From CAINDR01 sp964495615 (GTDB lineage Bacteria > Patescibacteriota > Patescibacteriia > Patescibacteriales > UBA12465), in assembly GCA_964495615.1 (NCBI GenBank), contig CAZBVX010000004.1:1-34198 (forward strand): a stretch of DNA of 34,198 nucleotides, written 5' to 3'. The notes under the pieces are model-generated. The model worked only from the letters and a program-made list of their open reading frames with translations, did no database searches and had not been told where the DNA came from. Below, one piece after another: positions 16,890 to 25,112 of this stretch. Positions within the stretch are counted from its first letter, which is position 1, and the number at the start of each line of letters is the position of its first letter. The position numbers and the translations under genes are program-made.

Positions 16890-17615
16890 TTAGATTACCA
16901 TTTTGTCTGCCAATTTATCTTTAGCAATTTGTTGAGCGGCTAATAAACTGTCAAAAGTGCCGGCATCAAGCCATTCACCATTCACCATTGCTACTTCCAA
17001 CTCTCCCTTTTCTAGATACCAATTATTCAAATCAGTAATTTCCAATTCACCGCGCAAACTAGGCTTTAGGCTGCTAGCAGCCTCCACAACCCGGCGATCA
17101 TAAATATAAAGACCAGTAACGGCATAATTACTCAAGAATTCTTTCGGCTTTTCAACAATTTTTTCCGCTTTTTTGTTTTCATCAAATTTCACCACTCCGA
17201 AACGTTCCGGGTCAGAAACTTCTTTGGCAAAAATTTTTGCGCCACTTTTGAAGTTTTTAATTTCTTCAGAAAAATCATCTTCAAAAATATTATCACCAAG
17301 AATCATAGCAACATCTTCATCGTCAATAAAATTTTTGGCAATCAAAAAAGCCTGAGCCAAACCTTCTGGTTTGTCTTGAATTTCATAAGTAAATTTCACA
17401 CCAAAATCCTGGCCACTGCCGAGTAGATTCAAATAATCCCCCGCTCTTTCCGGAGAAACAATGATCATAATTTCTTTAATTCCTGCTTTGACAAAAGTAT
17501 TCAAAGGATAATAAATCATTGGTCGATGATAGATAGGCAACAACTGTTTGCTGGTAATTTTGGTAAGCGGACGTAATCTGGTTCCGCTGCCACCTGAAAG
17601 AATAATTCCACGCAT
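16890..17615 (-). CDS. rfbA: Glucose-1-phosphate thymidylyltransferase-like nucleotidyltransferase, short form
   Basis: This enzyme couples a sugar-1-phosphate to a nucleotide, most likely making dTDP-glucose, the first step of dTDP-rhamnose synthesis. The signature GGSGTRLRPLT (8-18), the phosphate-binding SKQLLPIYHRPM, the metal-binding LGDNIFED and EKPKEFLSNYAVTGLYIYD are all clear. At 241 residues it is shorter than classical RmlA (about 290), lacking the C-terminal tetramer helices, and fits the short bacterial/archaeal form. The next gene, rfbD, and the following rhamnosyltransferase-like GT2 support the dTDP-rhamnose assignment. rmlB and rmlC are not in this window. Confidence 0.88.
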   Translation of the reverse strand: MRGIILSGGSGTRLRPLTKITSKQLLPIYHRPMIYYPLNTFVKAGIKEIMIIVSPERAGDYLNLLGSGQDFGVKFTYEIQDKPEGLAQAFLIAKNFIDDEDVAMILGDNIFEDDFSEEIKNFKSGAKIFAKEVSDPERFGVVKFDENKKAEKIVEKPKEFLSNYAVTGLYIYDRRVVEAASSLKPSLRGELEITDLNNWYLEKGELEVAMVNGEWLDAGTFDSLLAAQQIAKDKLADKMVI

Positions 17616-17633
17616 AAATATTTTAATTAAATT

Positions 17634-18488
17634 TTATTTTAAATAATCCGCCAAGGCCTCTTTCCAAGAACGAAGCTTTGGTCTTTTGGTGTTTTTGAGA
17701 ACCGAAGAAAACGGTCTTTGTGCTGGACGAGGAAAAGCTTGGCTCGCTACTGGAATAATCGGCGAAGATAAGCCTTTTATTCTCAAGGCTTCCGAGGCGC
17801 CATCAAACCAAGTTGCCGCTTCCTCATTGATTAAATGATAAACACCATAAGGGCTTTTTTCTTTAATCAATTCCAGGGTTGCCTCAGCTAAATCGGGAGT
17901 ATAGGTAAAACAGCTATTTTCTTCATCAACTGCTTTGAGATCGCTTCCATTTTGCGCCAATTTTAAAATCATATCAAAAAAACTGGTTTTTGAAAAAGCA
18001 CTTCCGCCAGCCGGACCAAATAATTTTGAAGTTCGAATCAAATAATATTTCAAGCCAGATTTTTCAAGTTCCAAAATCTTTTTCTCTCCTTCAGCTTTGG
18101 TTTGTCCATAAATATTTACTGGATTTTGACAATCGCTTTCCACAAAAAAATCATCTTTGTTTTTTCCGGAAAAAACATAGTCAGTTGAATAATGAACTAG
18201 GGTTATTTCGTTGGCTAAACAAAAAACCGACAAAAAATTTGGCAAATCAATATTTAAATTTTTGGCTATTTTCTTCTCTTCTTTGTCTGCTTCACATTTA
18301 TCAACTGCGTTGTAAGCTGCCGCATTAATTATTAATTCTGGCTTTTCTTCTTCTAAGTAATTAGTTAATAAACTAAAGTCCAGAAAATCAAAATTTTGCT
18401 GATCAAAACCAACTACTTCATCATTGGAAAAAGTTTTAGCTAATTGTGTTCCCAGATTTCCCTGGACACCGATAATAACAATTTTCAT
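17634..18488 (-). CDS. rfbD: dTDP-4-dehydrorhamnose reductase
   Basis: This enzyme reduces dTDP-4-keto-L-rhamnose to dTDP-L-rhamnose with NAD(P)H. The 284-residue length is normal. It is a short-chain dehydrogenase-type protein with a Rossmann motif at the start (VIIGVQGNLGTQLAK), NAAAYNAVDKCE, LVHYSTDYVFSG and the catalytic YxxxK in NIYGQTKAEGEKK. RTSKLFGPAGG and YGVYHLINEE match RmlD. Its ATG lies one base past the murF stop region (18488 versus 18490), so it is tightly joined to the end of the cell-wall genes. Confidence 0.92.
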   Translation of the reverse strand: MKIVIIGVQGNLGTQLAKTFSNDEVVGFDQQNFDFLDFSLLTNYLEEEKPELIINAAAYNAVDKCEADKEEKKIAKNLNIDLPNFLSVFCLANEITLVHYSTDYVFSGKNKDDFFVESDCQNPVNIYGQTKAEGEKKILELEKSGLKYYLIRTSKLFGPAGGSAFSKTSFFDMILKLAQNGSDLKAVDEENSCFTYTPDLAEATLELIKEKSPYGVYHLINEEAATWFDGASEALRIKGLSSPIIPVASQAFPRPAQRPFSSVLKNTKRPKLRSWKEALADYLK

Positions 18489-18489
18489 A

Positions 18490-19779
18490 TTATTTATTTT
18501 CCCATTCCAGGCCTTGTCTCACTAATAATTCTTCAGCTCTTTGTGGTTCAGCCATTATTTCCAAAACTGTTTTTTCCATTCTAGCTCCCTGGGAACCTTT
18601 GATTAAAATCAGATCGCCTTGATTAATTCTTTGTTGAGCAAATTTTCCAGCTTCTTCGGCGTTAGAAAAATAAAAAATATTATCCTCATTAAACCCCGCT
18701 TCCTTGGCACCGCTAGCAACATGTCGAGCTCGACTACCCACCAAAATTAATTGAGAAATTCCAGCTTCAACAGATTTTTTACCCACCAAAGCGTGGCCTT
18801 CTTCTGTATAAGAACCGAGCTCCAACATATCGCCAATGATGGCAATTTTTTCAGCCGACTCTTTTAAGCTAGCTCTTTCCATTACCTCCAAAACCGCCAA
18901 GCAAGAATCAGGAGAAGCATTATAAGTGTCATCGATAATTGATGAATTTTTAATACCGCGCAAAACCCTCATTCTGCCCTTAGGTAAATTGAAATATTCC
19001 AAAGCGGCAGCAATTTCCACTAAATTATAATTAAAATGGATTGCCACTGCTGCTGCTGACAAAGCTGCCAAAATTGCCTTATCACTAATTGCTTCGCGTA
19101 AAAATACTGGAACACTGGAACCGTTATATTCTAGTTTAAAAGAAAGACCGGGCAAGAAACCTTCACCTTTTTCAAAATTATAACGGATATCTACGGCTCG
19201 CAAATCAGCCTCCGAGCTCAAACCATAAGTTAAAACTTTGGCTCGGCTAGCTTCAGACATGCTTCTAACTGATTCTGAATCAGCTGACAAAACTGCCAAA
19301 CCTTTAGAGGGTAAGGCCTCTACTAGACCTTGTTTTTCTTTTTTAATTTTTTCCAAACTACCAAAAAATTCCAAATGAGAATGACTGACCGTGGTAACCA
19401 CGCCAACCTCTGGCTTGGCTATCCTAGTCAAATAACGCATATCTCCAGGACGATCAACACCAAGCTCCAAAATAATAATTTTTGGATATTTTTTGTCTTT
19501 AATAATCAATAAACGCCAAGCACGCAAAAAAACCAAAAACCAACCCGAAAGATTAGCCCCCGGAGAATCGGCACCAATAATTGTCAGGGGAACGCCAATT
19601 TCATTATTATAATTTTTCAAAGGCGCTCGAACAGCAAATTTTGCTGACAAAACCGCCGAAATAGCTTCCTTGGAAGTGGTTTTACCAACACTGCCCGTGA
19701 TGCCGATTACTTGTGGCTGATATTTTTTTAGAATTAAGCCAGCTAAAATTTTCAATTTGAATTGCAAAACCTTTCTCAT
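18490..19779 (-). CDS. murF: MurF-type Mur ligase lacking the N-terminal UDP-binding domain
   Basis: MurF adds D-Ala-D-Ala to the UDP-MurNAc-tripeptide, the last cytoplasmic step in peptidoglycan precursor synthesis. The ATP-binding P-loop GITGSVGKTTSK lies at residues 26-37, about 70-80 residues earlier than in typical MurF, so the small N-terminal uridine-binding domain is missing. The central domain motifs ILELGVDRPGDM and DDTYNASPDS are present, as is a full C-terminal domain (IIGDMLELGSYTEEGH, LIKGSQGARMEKTV). Position after ftsI in a dcw operon supports MurF rather than another Mur ligase. The protein is 429 residues and has a normal stop. Confidence 0.88.
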   Translation of the reverse strand: MRKVLQFKLKILAGLILKKYQPQVIGITGSVGKTTSKEAISAVLSAKFAVRAPLKNYNNEIGVPLTIIGADSPGANLSGWFLVFLRAWRLLIIKDKKYPKIIILELGVDRPGDMRYLTRIAKPEVGVVTTVSHSHLEFFGSLEKIKKEKQGLVEALPSKGLAVLSADSESVRSMSEASRAKVLTYGLSSEADLRAVDIRYNFEKGEGFLPGLSFKLEYNGSSVPVFLREAISDKAILAALSAAAVAIHFNYNLVEIAAALEYFNLPKGRMRVLRGIKNSSIIDDTYNASPDSCLAVLEVMERASLKESAEKIAIIGDMLELGSYTEEGHALVGKKSVEAGISQLILVGSRARHVASGAKEAGFNEDNIFYFSNAEEAGKFAQQRINQGDLILIKGSQGARMEKTVLEIMAEPQRAEELLVRQGLEWENK

Positions 19780-19789
19780 ATAATTAAAT

Positions 19790-21821
19790 TTATTTTCTCG
19801 TTTTTGGTACTTGATAATATTTCAAAAGATGGTCAAATACTCCCTGGGCCAAAGGAACAGCTGTTCCCTCAGCATATTCAATACCAACTGGGTTATCAAT
19901 TTTTGTTAAAACAACAAATTTTGGATCCTCAATTGGCACCACGCCAACAAAAGTATGAATAAAATCACTTTTACTGTAAGCGCCTTTTTCTGATACCTGA
20001 GCAGTACCAGTTTTTCCACCGATATAATATCCACTAACGGCAGCTTTCTTAGCATGCCCCTTCTCCACAACGTTTGTCAACATTGCCAAAATAGTACTAG
20101 CTGTTTTTTCGGAAACAACCTGGCGAACCGCTTTTGGTTTTATTTCAGTGCTTGTTCCATCAGGATTTTTTATCTCTTTCACCAAATAAGGCTTCATCAT
20201 CAAACCTTTGTTGGCAATCGTCATATAGGAAACAAACATCTGCAAAGGAGTGACCGCAATTCCTTGACCGAAAGAGGCGGTGGCATAATCAATTTCTGGA
20301 ACTCGACGCTGTAAAATATTTGAAATATTACCAGCAACCTCTGATTCTAATTCAATGCCACTTTTTTGTCCAAAACCGAAATTTTTTACATAGTCAACAA
20401 ATATTTTTGGACTAGTTTGGCGCATCACATAAATTGCTCCGGTGTTGAGAGAATTTTCTAAAACAAAATTCATGTCAACTAACCCGTGCGCACCTTTTGA
20501 AGAATAATCAGAATTGCTAATTGGTTTGTTCCAGCCCTTGATATACATTTGGCCCGGATCAGTAAATGTTGAATCGGGGCTTAGTTTTCCTTGATCAATT
20601 CCGGCGGCCATGGTGATTGTTTTCATTACCGAGCCAGGCTCGTATTGATAAAACATGATTGGATTGTTGAAATACTTGATATCGGCTACTGATTTGTAGT
20701 CATTCGGATTGAAGGAGGGGTAAGAGCACATCGCAATAATCGCTCCTGTTTTTGGGTCACCAACAATAACGCTGCCACCGGTTGCTTGATATTTTTCTAT
20801 TCCTTTTTTTAATTGTTCGCAAACTTCAAATTCAACATTACGATCAACAGTTAAAACCAAGTCGCTGCCATCAGTCGGTTTGACATATTCCTGATCGTTA
20901 ACAATTAACATATTTTTACCAACCCCCTTTTCTGCTTTTAAAAATCCAAATTCTCCCGATAGCTCCTTGTCGAAATATCCCTCCAAACCATAACGCCCAG
21001 TTCCTTCACCATCAACATAACTAACAAAACCAGCCAGATGAGCAGCACTTTCGCCTTCTGGGTAATAACGATATTTTACAAACTCATAGCCGAGGCCTTT
21101 AATCTTTACTGGTTGATCATTGTTTTTTTTATCGACTAATTCATTATGAAAAATCTCTAAATTTTCGGCCTTAAGAGGTGTGGAGGTTGATTCAGAATAA
21201 ATCGCTGCATAAAGTTCGGCCAAATCTTCGGTGGACATTTTTTTTACTAATGGCTCATAAGGGTCTCCTGGTTTATCAAGACGTTTCAGATATTCAGAAA
21301 TAATTGCTTCCTTCTTGGAGTCAGCAGAATAAATCGGATCAACAGCGATTAAGGCAATTTTGGCAGTTTTTTCTTCAGCACCCAAAGATTTGTCATCTTG
21401 GATCGCTTGAATTGCCTCTAAGCGATTTTTTTCATTCTGTTCTGCTGTTTTTTGATTCTCTTTCTCTAGGCGCGGCTTGTCAAAAAAATTATATAATTTT
21501 TCCGCCATCGCTTGCGGATCATCAATATCTTTCGGTACTGCATAAAGAAGAGCAAAATTTTTATTGGTTGCTAGCGGAAAAAGAATTCCGTCATTTTCTC
21601 CAGGCATTGAACTGCTAAAAAATATTTGTCCTCTTTCTGGGCTTAATTTACTAAAAATTTGCTGCTGACTAGCCGCAAGGGCCGTATAATAATCAGAGTT
21701 TTTTACTTGTAAAAAAAATAGGCGGGTAATAATTGCTCCCAATAACAAAAAAACCGCCACCATCACAAAGCGGAGTCGGTTATTGGTATCTCTTTTCTCT
21801 AATCGAGNNNNNNNNNNACAT
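19790..21821 (-). CDS. ftsI: Class B penicillin-binding protein (FtsI/PBP2B), start region interrupted by assembly gap
   Basis: Septal transpeptidase that cross-links peptidoglycan at division. The three active-site motifs are intact (numbered from the GTG at 21766): SVMK (379-382) with the acylated serine, SLN (439-441) and KTG (585-587, GGKTGTAQ). A membrane helix (VFLLLGAIITRLFFLQV) leads the protein. The reading frame stays open upstream of 21766 (RLEKRDTNNRLRF) into the N gap at 21808-21817, and a suitable ATG lies just past it at 21821-21819, so this is the probable true start. With exactly 10 N that ATG would be out of frame, so the gap length is probably only a placeholder. A charged insertion occupies about residues 96-170. 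Confidence 0.92.
21808..21817. other. Assembly gap (10 N) near the start of ftsI
   Basis: Ten undetermined bases interrupt the first codons of the penicillin-binding protein gene. The round number suggests a scaffolding placeholder, so the real distance is unknown. Confidence 0.98.
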
Positions 21822-21839
21822 ATATTTTTGGAGAACTAA

Positions 21840-22190
21840 CTACTTTTTGGCTAAAACAGAATCGCTGGCTGTTAAATAATCAACGTTGCCAACCGCCACC
21901 ATATTCAAACACTGCACCCTCGCTTTCAAATTACCATATGATTGCAAAGCCAAAATTTTATTTTCGTAAGCTCTCGTATCTTCATTCAAGCTTTTTGCTT
22001 GATTTTTTAAACCTTGCATAACAACTCCCTTGACCACCAAATCATTAGCGCCCACCAAATAAGAAACGCCGACCAGAACAAACACCGAAAACAAAATTAA
22101 ATTAAATTTTCGAAAAAAACCAGAAGTTTCATTCTTCTTTTTTGAACGATGATACTTTTTTTGAGAAATTGATTTTTTGGCGACAATCAT
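21840..22190 (-). CDS. ftsL: FtsL-like small division membrane protein
   Basis: A 116-residue single-pass protein: a Lys/Ser-rich cytoplasmic tail (about 1-28), a membrane helix (LILFSVFVLVGVSYLVGA, about 31-48) and an outer segment with heptad-like spacing (about 55-85). FtsL proteins are poorly conserved in sequence but share this topology and sit between rsmH and ftsI, exactly as here, where they help recruit the FtsI/FtsW pair at the septum. The assignment therefore rests on topology and position, not on a motif. The upstream rsmH stop is 19 bases away; ftsI begins about 18 bases downstream. Confidence 0.65.
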   Translation of the reverse strand: MIVAKKSISQKKYHRSKKKNETSGFFRKFNLILFSVFVLVGVSYLVGANDLVVKGVVMQGLKNQAKSLNEDTRAYENKILALQSYGNLKARVQCLNMVAVGNVDYLTASDSVLAKK

Positions 22191-22209
22191 AAAAATATCT
22201 GAATAAAAT

Positions 22210-23136
22210 TTATATTCTCACTGCGGCGCGAAGTTTTGAACTGCGTGCCCGAGGATTTTCAATACTTTCTTGATTACTGGGAATAAGTGGTTTTTTGGTG
22301 ATAATTTTCAAAGTGGCTCGATGGCCACAATTACAAATTGATGCTTGCGGAGGGCAGATGCAATCTCTACTTTCTTGACGAAAAAAATTTTTAACAATTC
22401 GATCTTCTCCACTGTGGAAAGAAACGAACACGACTTTTGCTCCCGGTTTCAAGGCTTTCGGCAAAGCGGCAAGAGCATTTTCCAAATTCTGATATTCTCC
22501 ATTGGTGGCGATTCTCAAAGCTTGAAAAATTTTGGTGGCTGGATTGATTTTGTGGTGGCCTTTCATGATTGGAGCTAGGGCCTCCAACAAATCACCAGTA
22601 GTCTTGATGGTTTTTTTCTTGCGATATTCAACTATTAATTTGGCAGCCTGGTAAGCTTTTGGTTCGTCGCCATAAACCCGGAAAATTTCCGTCAGTTTCA
22701 GTAAATTATAATATTTTAAAATATTTTCTGTTTCTTCCCCCTCTGCATTATCAGCATTAAAAGACATTGATAGTGGACGATCTCCCTGAAAAGAAAAACC
22801 TCGTTCTTCATCGTCCAGTTGAGCTGAGGAAAGTCCAAGATCAAATACTGCTCCATCAAATGGTCCATAATTTTCAGCAATTTCCGCCAGATTCCCAAAG
22901 TTATCATTAATAACGGTCAAATTTTTAATTCCCTCTTTTTCAGCTCGCTGTTTGGCATTATTAATTGCTAACAAATCCAAATCGGTTGCAAACACTTGAC
23001 CATCTGGCCCAACTGCTTTGGCAATTGCCAAAGAATAATTAGCGCCGCCAAGCGTGCCGTCAAAAATTTTTTCACCTTTTTTTGGTTGTAAATATTCCAG
23101 GACTTCAGCCAGCATCACCGGGATATGGAAATACAT
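22210..23136 (-). CDS. rsmH: 16S rRNA (cytosine-1402-N4)-methyltransferase RsmH
   Basis: RsmH (MraW) methylates N4 of C1402 in the ribosomal P site, using S-adenosylmethionine. The 308-residue length is typical. It shows HIPVMLAEVLEYL at the start, the SAM-binding loop FDGTLGGANYSLAI (25-38), VFDLGLSSAQLDDEERGFSF and VVFVSFHSGEDRIVKNFF, close to the family SFHSLEDR. A cysteine group (RDCICPPQASICNC) near the C-terminus also matches the family. It starts 3 nt after the mraZ stop, the standard mraZ-rsmH head of the dcw cluster. Confidence 0.96.
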   Translation of the reverse strand: MYFHIPVMLAEVLEYLQPKKGEKIFDGTLGGANYSLAIAKAVGPDGQVFATDLDLLAINNAKQRAEKEGIKNLTVINDNFGNLAEIAENYGPFDGAVFDLGLSSAQLDDEERGFSFQGDRPLSMSFNADNAEGEETENILKYYNLLKLTEIFRVYGDEPKAYQAAKLIVEYRKKKTIKTTGDLLEALAPIMKGHHKINPATKIFQALRIATNGEYQNLENALAALPKALKPGAKVVFVSFHSGEDRIVKNFFRQESRDCICPPQASICNCGHRATLKIITKKPLIPSNQESIENPRARSSKLRAAVRI

Positions 23137-23139
23137 AAA

Positions 23140-23571
23140 TTAAATTCCCAAATCACCGAGTTCTTCAGCGATGGCGTTACTATTTTTTTCAGTACTGGAC
23201 TTGTAATTATTCCACTGTCTTTCATCCCAAATTTCCAAACGGTTATATAGACCGGCAACAATCACACTTTTTCTTAATCCGGCAAAACTTCTCAAATATT
23301 CTGGCAAATTAATTCTTCCCTGAACATCAAAATCAACATCCATTGCTCCAGCCAACATGTGGCGAGCAAAAGCACGAGCCTTGGCTTGGCTAACCGGTAA
23401 TTCAGCAAACTTTTTGGCAATAGTTTCAAACTGTTCTTTGGAATACAAAAACAAACAGTTATCCAAGCCCTTGGTAACAACTGCTCCTTTTTTTAAGATG
23501 GCGCGAAACTTAGCTGGAATAGCTAATCTTCCTTTGTCATCCAGATTGTGATTGTATTCTCCGATGAACAT
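23140..23571 (-). CDS. mraZ: Transcriptional regulator MraZ
   Basis: MraZ is an AbrB-fold, ring-forming DNA-binding protein that controls the dcw operon it begins. The 143-residue protein contains two MraZ domains, each with the DxxxR signature: DDKGRLAIPAKFR (about 11-23) and DVQGRINLPEYLR (about 80-92). The start MFIGEYNHNLD matches the family exactly. It has a consensus promoter (23620-23648) and, between promoter and ATG, three direct repeats typical of MraZ boxes (23584-23608), so autoregulation is strongly suggested. Confidence 0.96.
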   Translation of the reverse strand: MFIGEYNHNLDDKGRLAIPAKFRAILKKGAVVTKGLDNCLFLYSKEQFETIAKKFAELPVSQAKARAFARHMLAGAMDVDFDVQGRINLPEYLRSFAGLRKSVIVAGLYNRLEIWDERQWNNYKSSTEKNSNAIAEELGDLGI

Positions 23572-23583
23572 ATAATTTTAAAT

Positions 23584-23608
23584 TCACCACTTATCACCAC
23601 AATTCACC
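23584..23608 (-). promoter_or_regulatory. MraZ operator: three GGTGA repeats at 10-bp spacing
   Basis: On the minus strand GGTGA occurs three times with exactly 10 bp between starts (plus-strand TCACC at 23584, 23594 and 23604), in the wider pattern GTGGTGATAA-GTGGTGAATT. MraZ proteins bind arrays of short G-rich repeats with 10-bp period in front of mraZ; E. coli uses TGGG. The array lies about 5-30 bp downstream of the predicted transcription start, well placed to block initiation or clearance. Pattern seen; binding inferred. Confidence 0.75.
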
Positions 23609-23619
23609 TTACGAGTTTC

Positions 23620-23648
23620 ATTATACCCCACCGCTCCACAAGCGTCAA
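23620..23648 (-). promoter_or_regulatory. Consensus promoter of the dcw operon
   Basis: On the minus strand TTGACG (23643-23648) is followed after 17 bp by a perfect TATAAT (23620-23625). The spacer is unusually G-rich and contains GTGGAGCGGTGGGG, which has further MraZ-box-like GGTGG/GTGGA elements. Transcription would start near 23613, about 40 nt before the mraZ ATG. Confidence 0.85.
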
Positions 23649-23680
23649 CAAAATTGCTCTTAGTTTTCCACAGGGATTTA

Positions 23681-23713
23681 AAAACAAAAAAACATCCCCA
23701 AAAAGGAGATGTT
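23681..23713 (-). terminator. Rho-independent terminator after the tsaB-like gene
   Basis: On the minus strand AACATCTCC and GGGGATGTT form a 9-bp stem (one T-G pair) with a TTTTT loop (23691-23713), followed by TTTTTGTTTTT. This ends the cysS-dus-tsaB transcript just before the dcw promoter. Confidence 0.85.
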
Positions 23714-23744
23714 TAAATAATATTTAAATAATATTTAAATAATT
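23712..23744. repeat. Three tandem copies of an 11-bp AT-only unit
   Basis: TTTAAATAATA is repeated three times in a row (the last copy ends in T instead of A) between the terminator stem and the stop codon of the tsaB-like gene. No function is evident; replication slippage in AT-rich spacer is the simplest explanation. Confidence 0.7.
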
Positions 23745-23745
23745 T

Positions 23746-24147
23746 TTATTCCTTCTTCTTGCCGATATTCGGTTCGGCATCATAATGAGGAATAGCGATC
23801 GTCAGACCCTTGGCAGTGCGCAGATCTTCTTTAACAATATTCCCCTCCTTATCAATCGCCAGCACGGTAATTCCCAAAGCGAAAGCCAGAGCGTTGGCGG
23901 TAATCACACCGATGCGCAAACTGGTAAAAGTACCGCCGCGATTCACAACTTCAACGCCTGATAAATCTTTCAACTGAAAATAATTTTTTAATAATAATTT
24001 TTCAATTGCTGGCAATAATTTTTCTGCTTGTTTTTTGGGGGCCAAAAATTTCTTTTTGGTCAAAATATTTCCGCCGCTTTTGAGAGCTAAAATAATTTCA
24101 CTAGCTGAAGCGGTGTCAATAATCAAAATTAATTCTGGTTTTTTCAT
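23746..24147 (-). CDS. tsaB: TsaB-like protein (N-terminal domain only), tRNA t6A synthesis
   Basis: TsaB pairs with TsaD and TsaE to make threonylcarbamoyl-adenosine at position 37 of ANN-decoding tRNAs. This 133-residue protein has the ASKHA-fold start LILIIDTASASEIILAL and the family element NRGGTFTSLRIGVITANALA, in which typical TsaB has GPGSFTGLRIG. Most TsaB proteins are 210-240 residues; here only the first lobe is present and the protein ends in a Lys/Glu-rich tail. The start is the ATG at 24147, which overlaps the dus stop as ATGA; a TTG 21 nt further upstream adds nothing family-like. It is the last gene before a strong terminator. Confidence 0.8.
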   Translation of the reverse strand: MKKPELILIIDTASASEIILALKSGGNILTKKKFLAPKKQAEKLLPAIEKLLLKNYFQLKDLSGVEVVNRGGTFTSLRIGVITANALAFALGITVLAIDKEGNIVKEDLRTAKGLTIAIPHYDAEPNIGKKKE

Positions 24148-25112
24148 ATATTTTCTTCTTTGACCCAAGCGTTGAAAATATCTTCAATTTCTTGGGCACT
24201 AAAAACTTTTACTAATTGGCTACGCAAACGACTAGCCCCCGGAACGCCTTGGGCATACCAACAAAGATGTTTGCGAAACTCAACAATCATTCCTTGGCCT
24301 TTTAATTCTTCTTCTAATTTCGCATGACGGATAGCAATGGCGGCAATTTCTTTCTTTGACAAGTCCTTTGCCCTCCCTTCTTTTATTTCTTGAAACATCC
24401 AGGGCCTCCCCAGAACACCGCGCGCCAGTCCAAGTCCATCAGCACCGCTTTTCAATAGTATCTCTTGCGCTTGTTCTAAATTATTAATACCGCCATTAGC
24501 AAGAATAATTCCAGAAAAATATTGGCGAGCTTCTTTTATTAACTCGCAATTTATTTCACCAACAAAACCTTGCGCCAAAGTACGTCCATGAATCATCACT
24601 GCTGCAATTGGCAAATCAGAAACATTATCCAAAAAATCTATCGCTGAATTTGTGCCGGCACCGGCCCGAATTTTAATAGAAACTGGCAAATTAGTGTTTT
24701 TCAAAACTGCTTTAATTATCTCTCTGGCTCTCGGCAAATCTTTCATCAGATCGGCGCCAGCACCTTGTTTGATTACTTTGCCAACCGGACAACCAAAATT
24801 CAAATCAATACCATCCGGCCTAATTACCTGCTCGACCAATTTCGCCGCCACCGCAAAATGTTCCGGATCGGAACCAAAAAGCTGAACAACGTATTTTCCT
24901 TTTTGAGAAGAATCAAATTTCAAAATATCAAAAGTCCGATGATTTAATTCTTTTTGATGAAAAAATATTGAAGCCACCGAAGCCATTTCACTATAAACAA
25001 CATCAGCCCCATATTCACTGGTGATTATTCGAAAAGGCGAGTCTGAAAAACCCGCCATCGGTGCCAAAGCTAGAATTGGCTTTTCTATTTTTTGCCAAAA
25101 ATTTTCTTTCAT
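24144..25112 (-). CDS. dus: tRNA-dihydrouridine synthase
   Basis: A flavoenzyme that reduces uridine to dihydrouridine in the tRNA D-loop. The 322-residue protein shows the FMN-barrel start LALAPMAGFSDSPFR, VVQLFGSDPEHF, the catalytic cysteine in DLNFGCPVGKVIKQGAGADL (C108), VSIKIRAGAG, MIHGRTLAQGF, ILANGGINN and GLARGVLGRPWMF. The order and length fit the DusB group of bacteria. It begins directly after the cysS stop (25113) and overlaps the tsaB-like gene by 4 nt, so three translation-related genes are coupled. Confidence 0.93.
   Translation of the reverse strand: MKENFWQKIEKPILALAPMAGFSDSPFRIITSEYGADVVYSEMASVASIFFHQKELNHRTFDILKFDSSQKGKYVVQLFGSDPEHFAVAAKLVEQVIRPDGIDLNFGCPVGKVIKQGAGADLMKDLPRAREIIKAVLKNTNLPVSIKIRAGAGTNSAIDFLDNVSDLPIAAVMIHGRTLAQGFVGEINCELIKEARQYFSGIILANGGINNLEQAQEILLKSGADGLGLARGVLGRPWMFQEIKEGRAKDLSKKEIAAIAIRHAKLEEELKGQGMIVEFRKHLCWYAQGVPGASRLRSQLVKVFSAQEIEDIFNAWVKEENI

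Noticed and set aside
23712..23744. CRISPR-like array
   Set aside because: The 11-bp units are directly adjacent without spacers and consist only of A and T; no cas genes are nearby.
1349..24147. UGA recoded as glycine (Gracilibacteria/SR1 code)
   Set aside because: TGA works as the natural stop of sod and dus, each with the next gene starting in an ATGA overlap, and the proteins have normal family ends.
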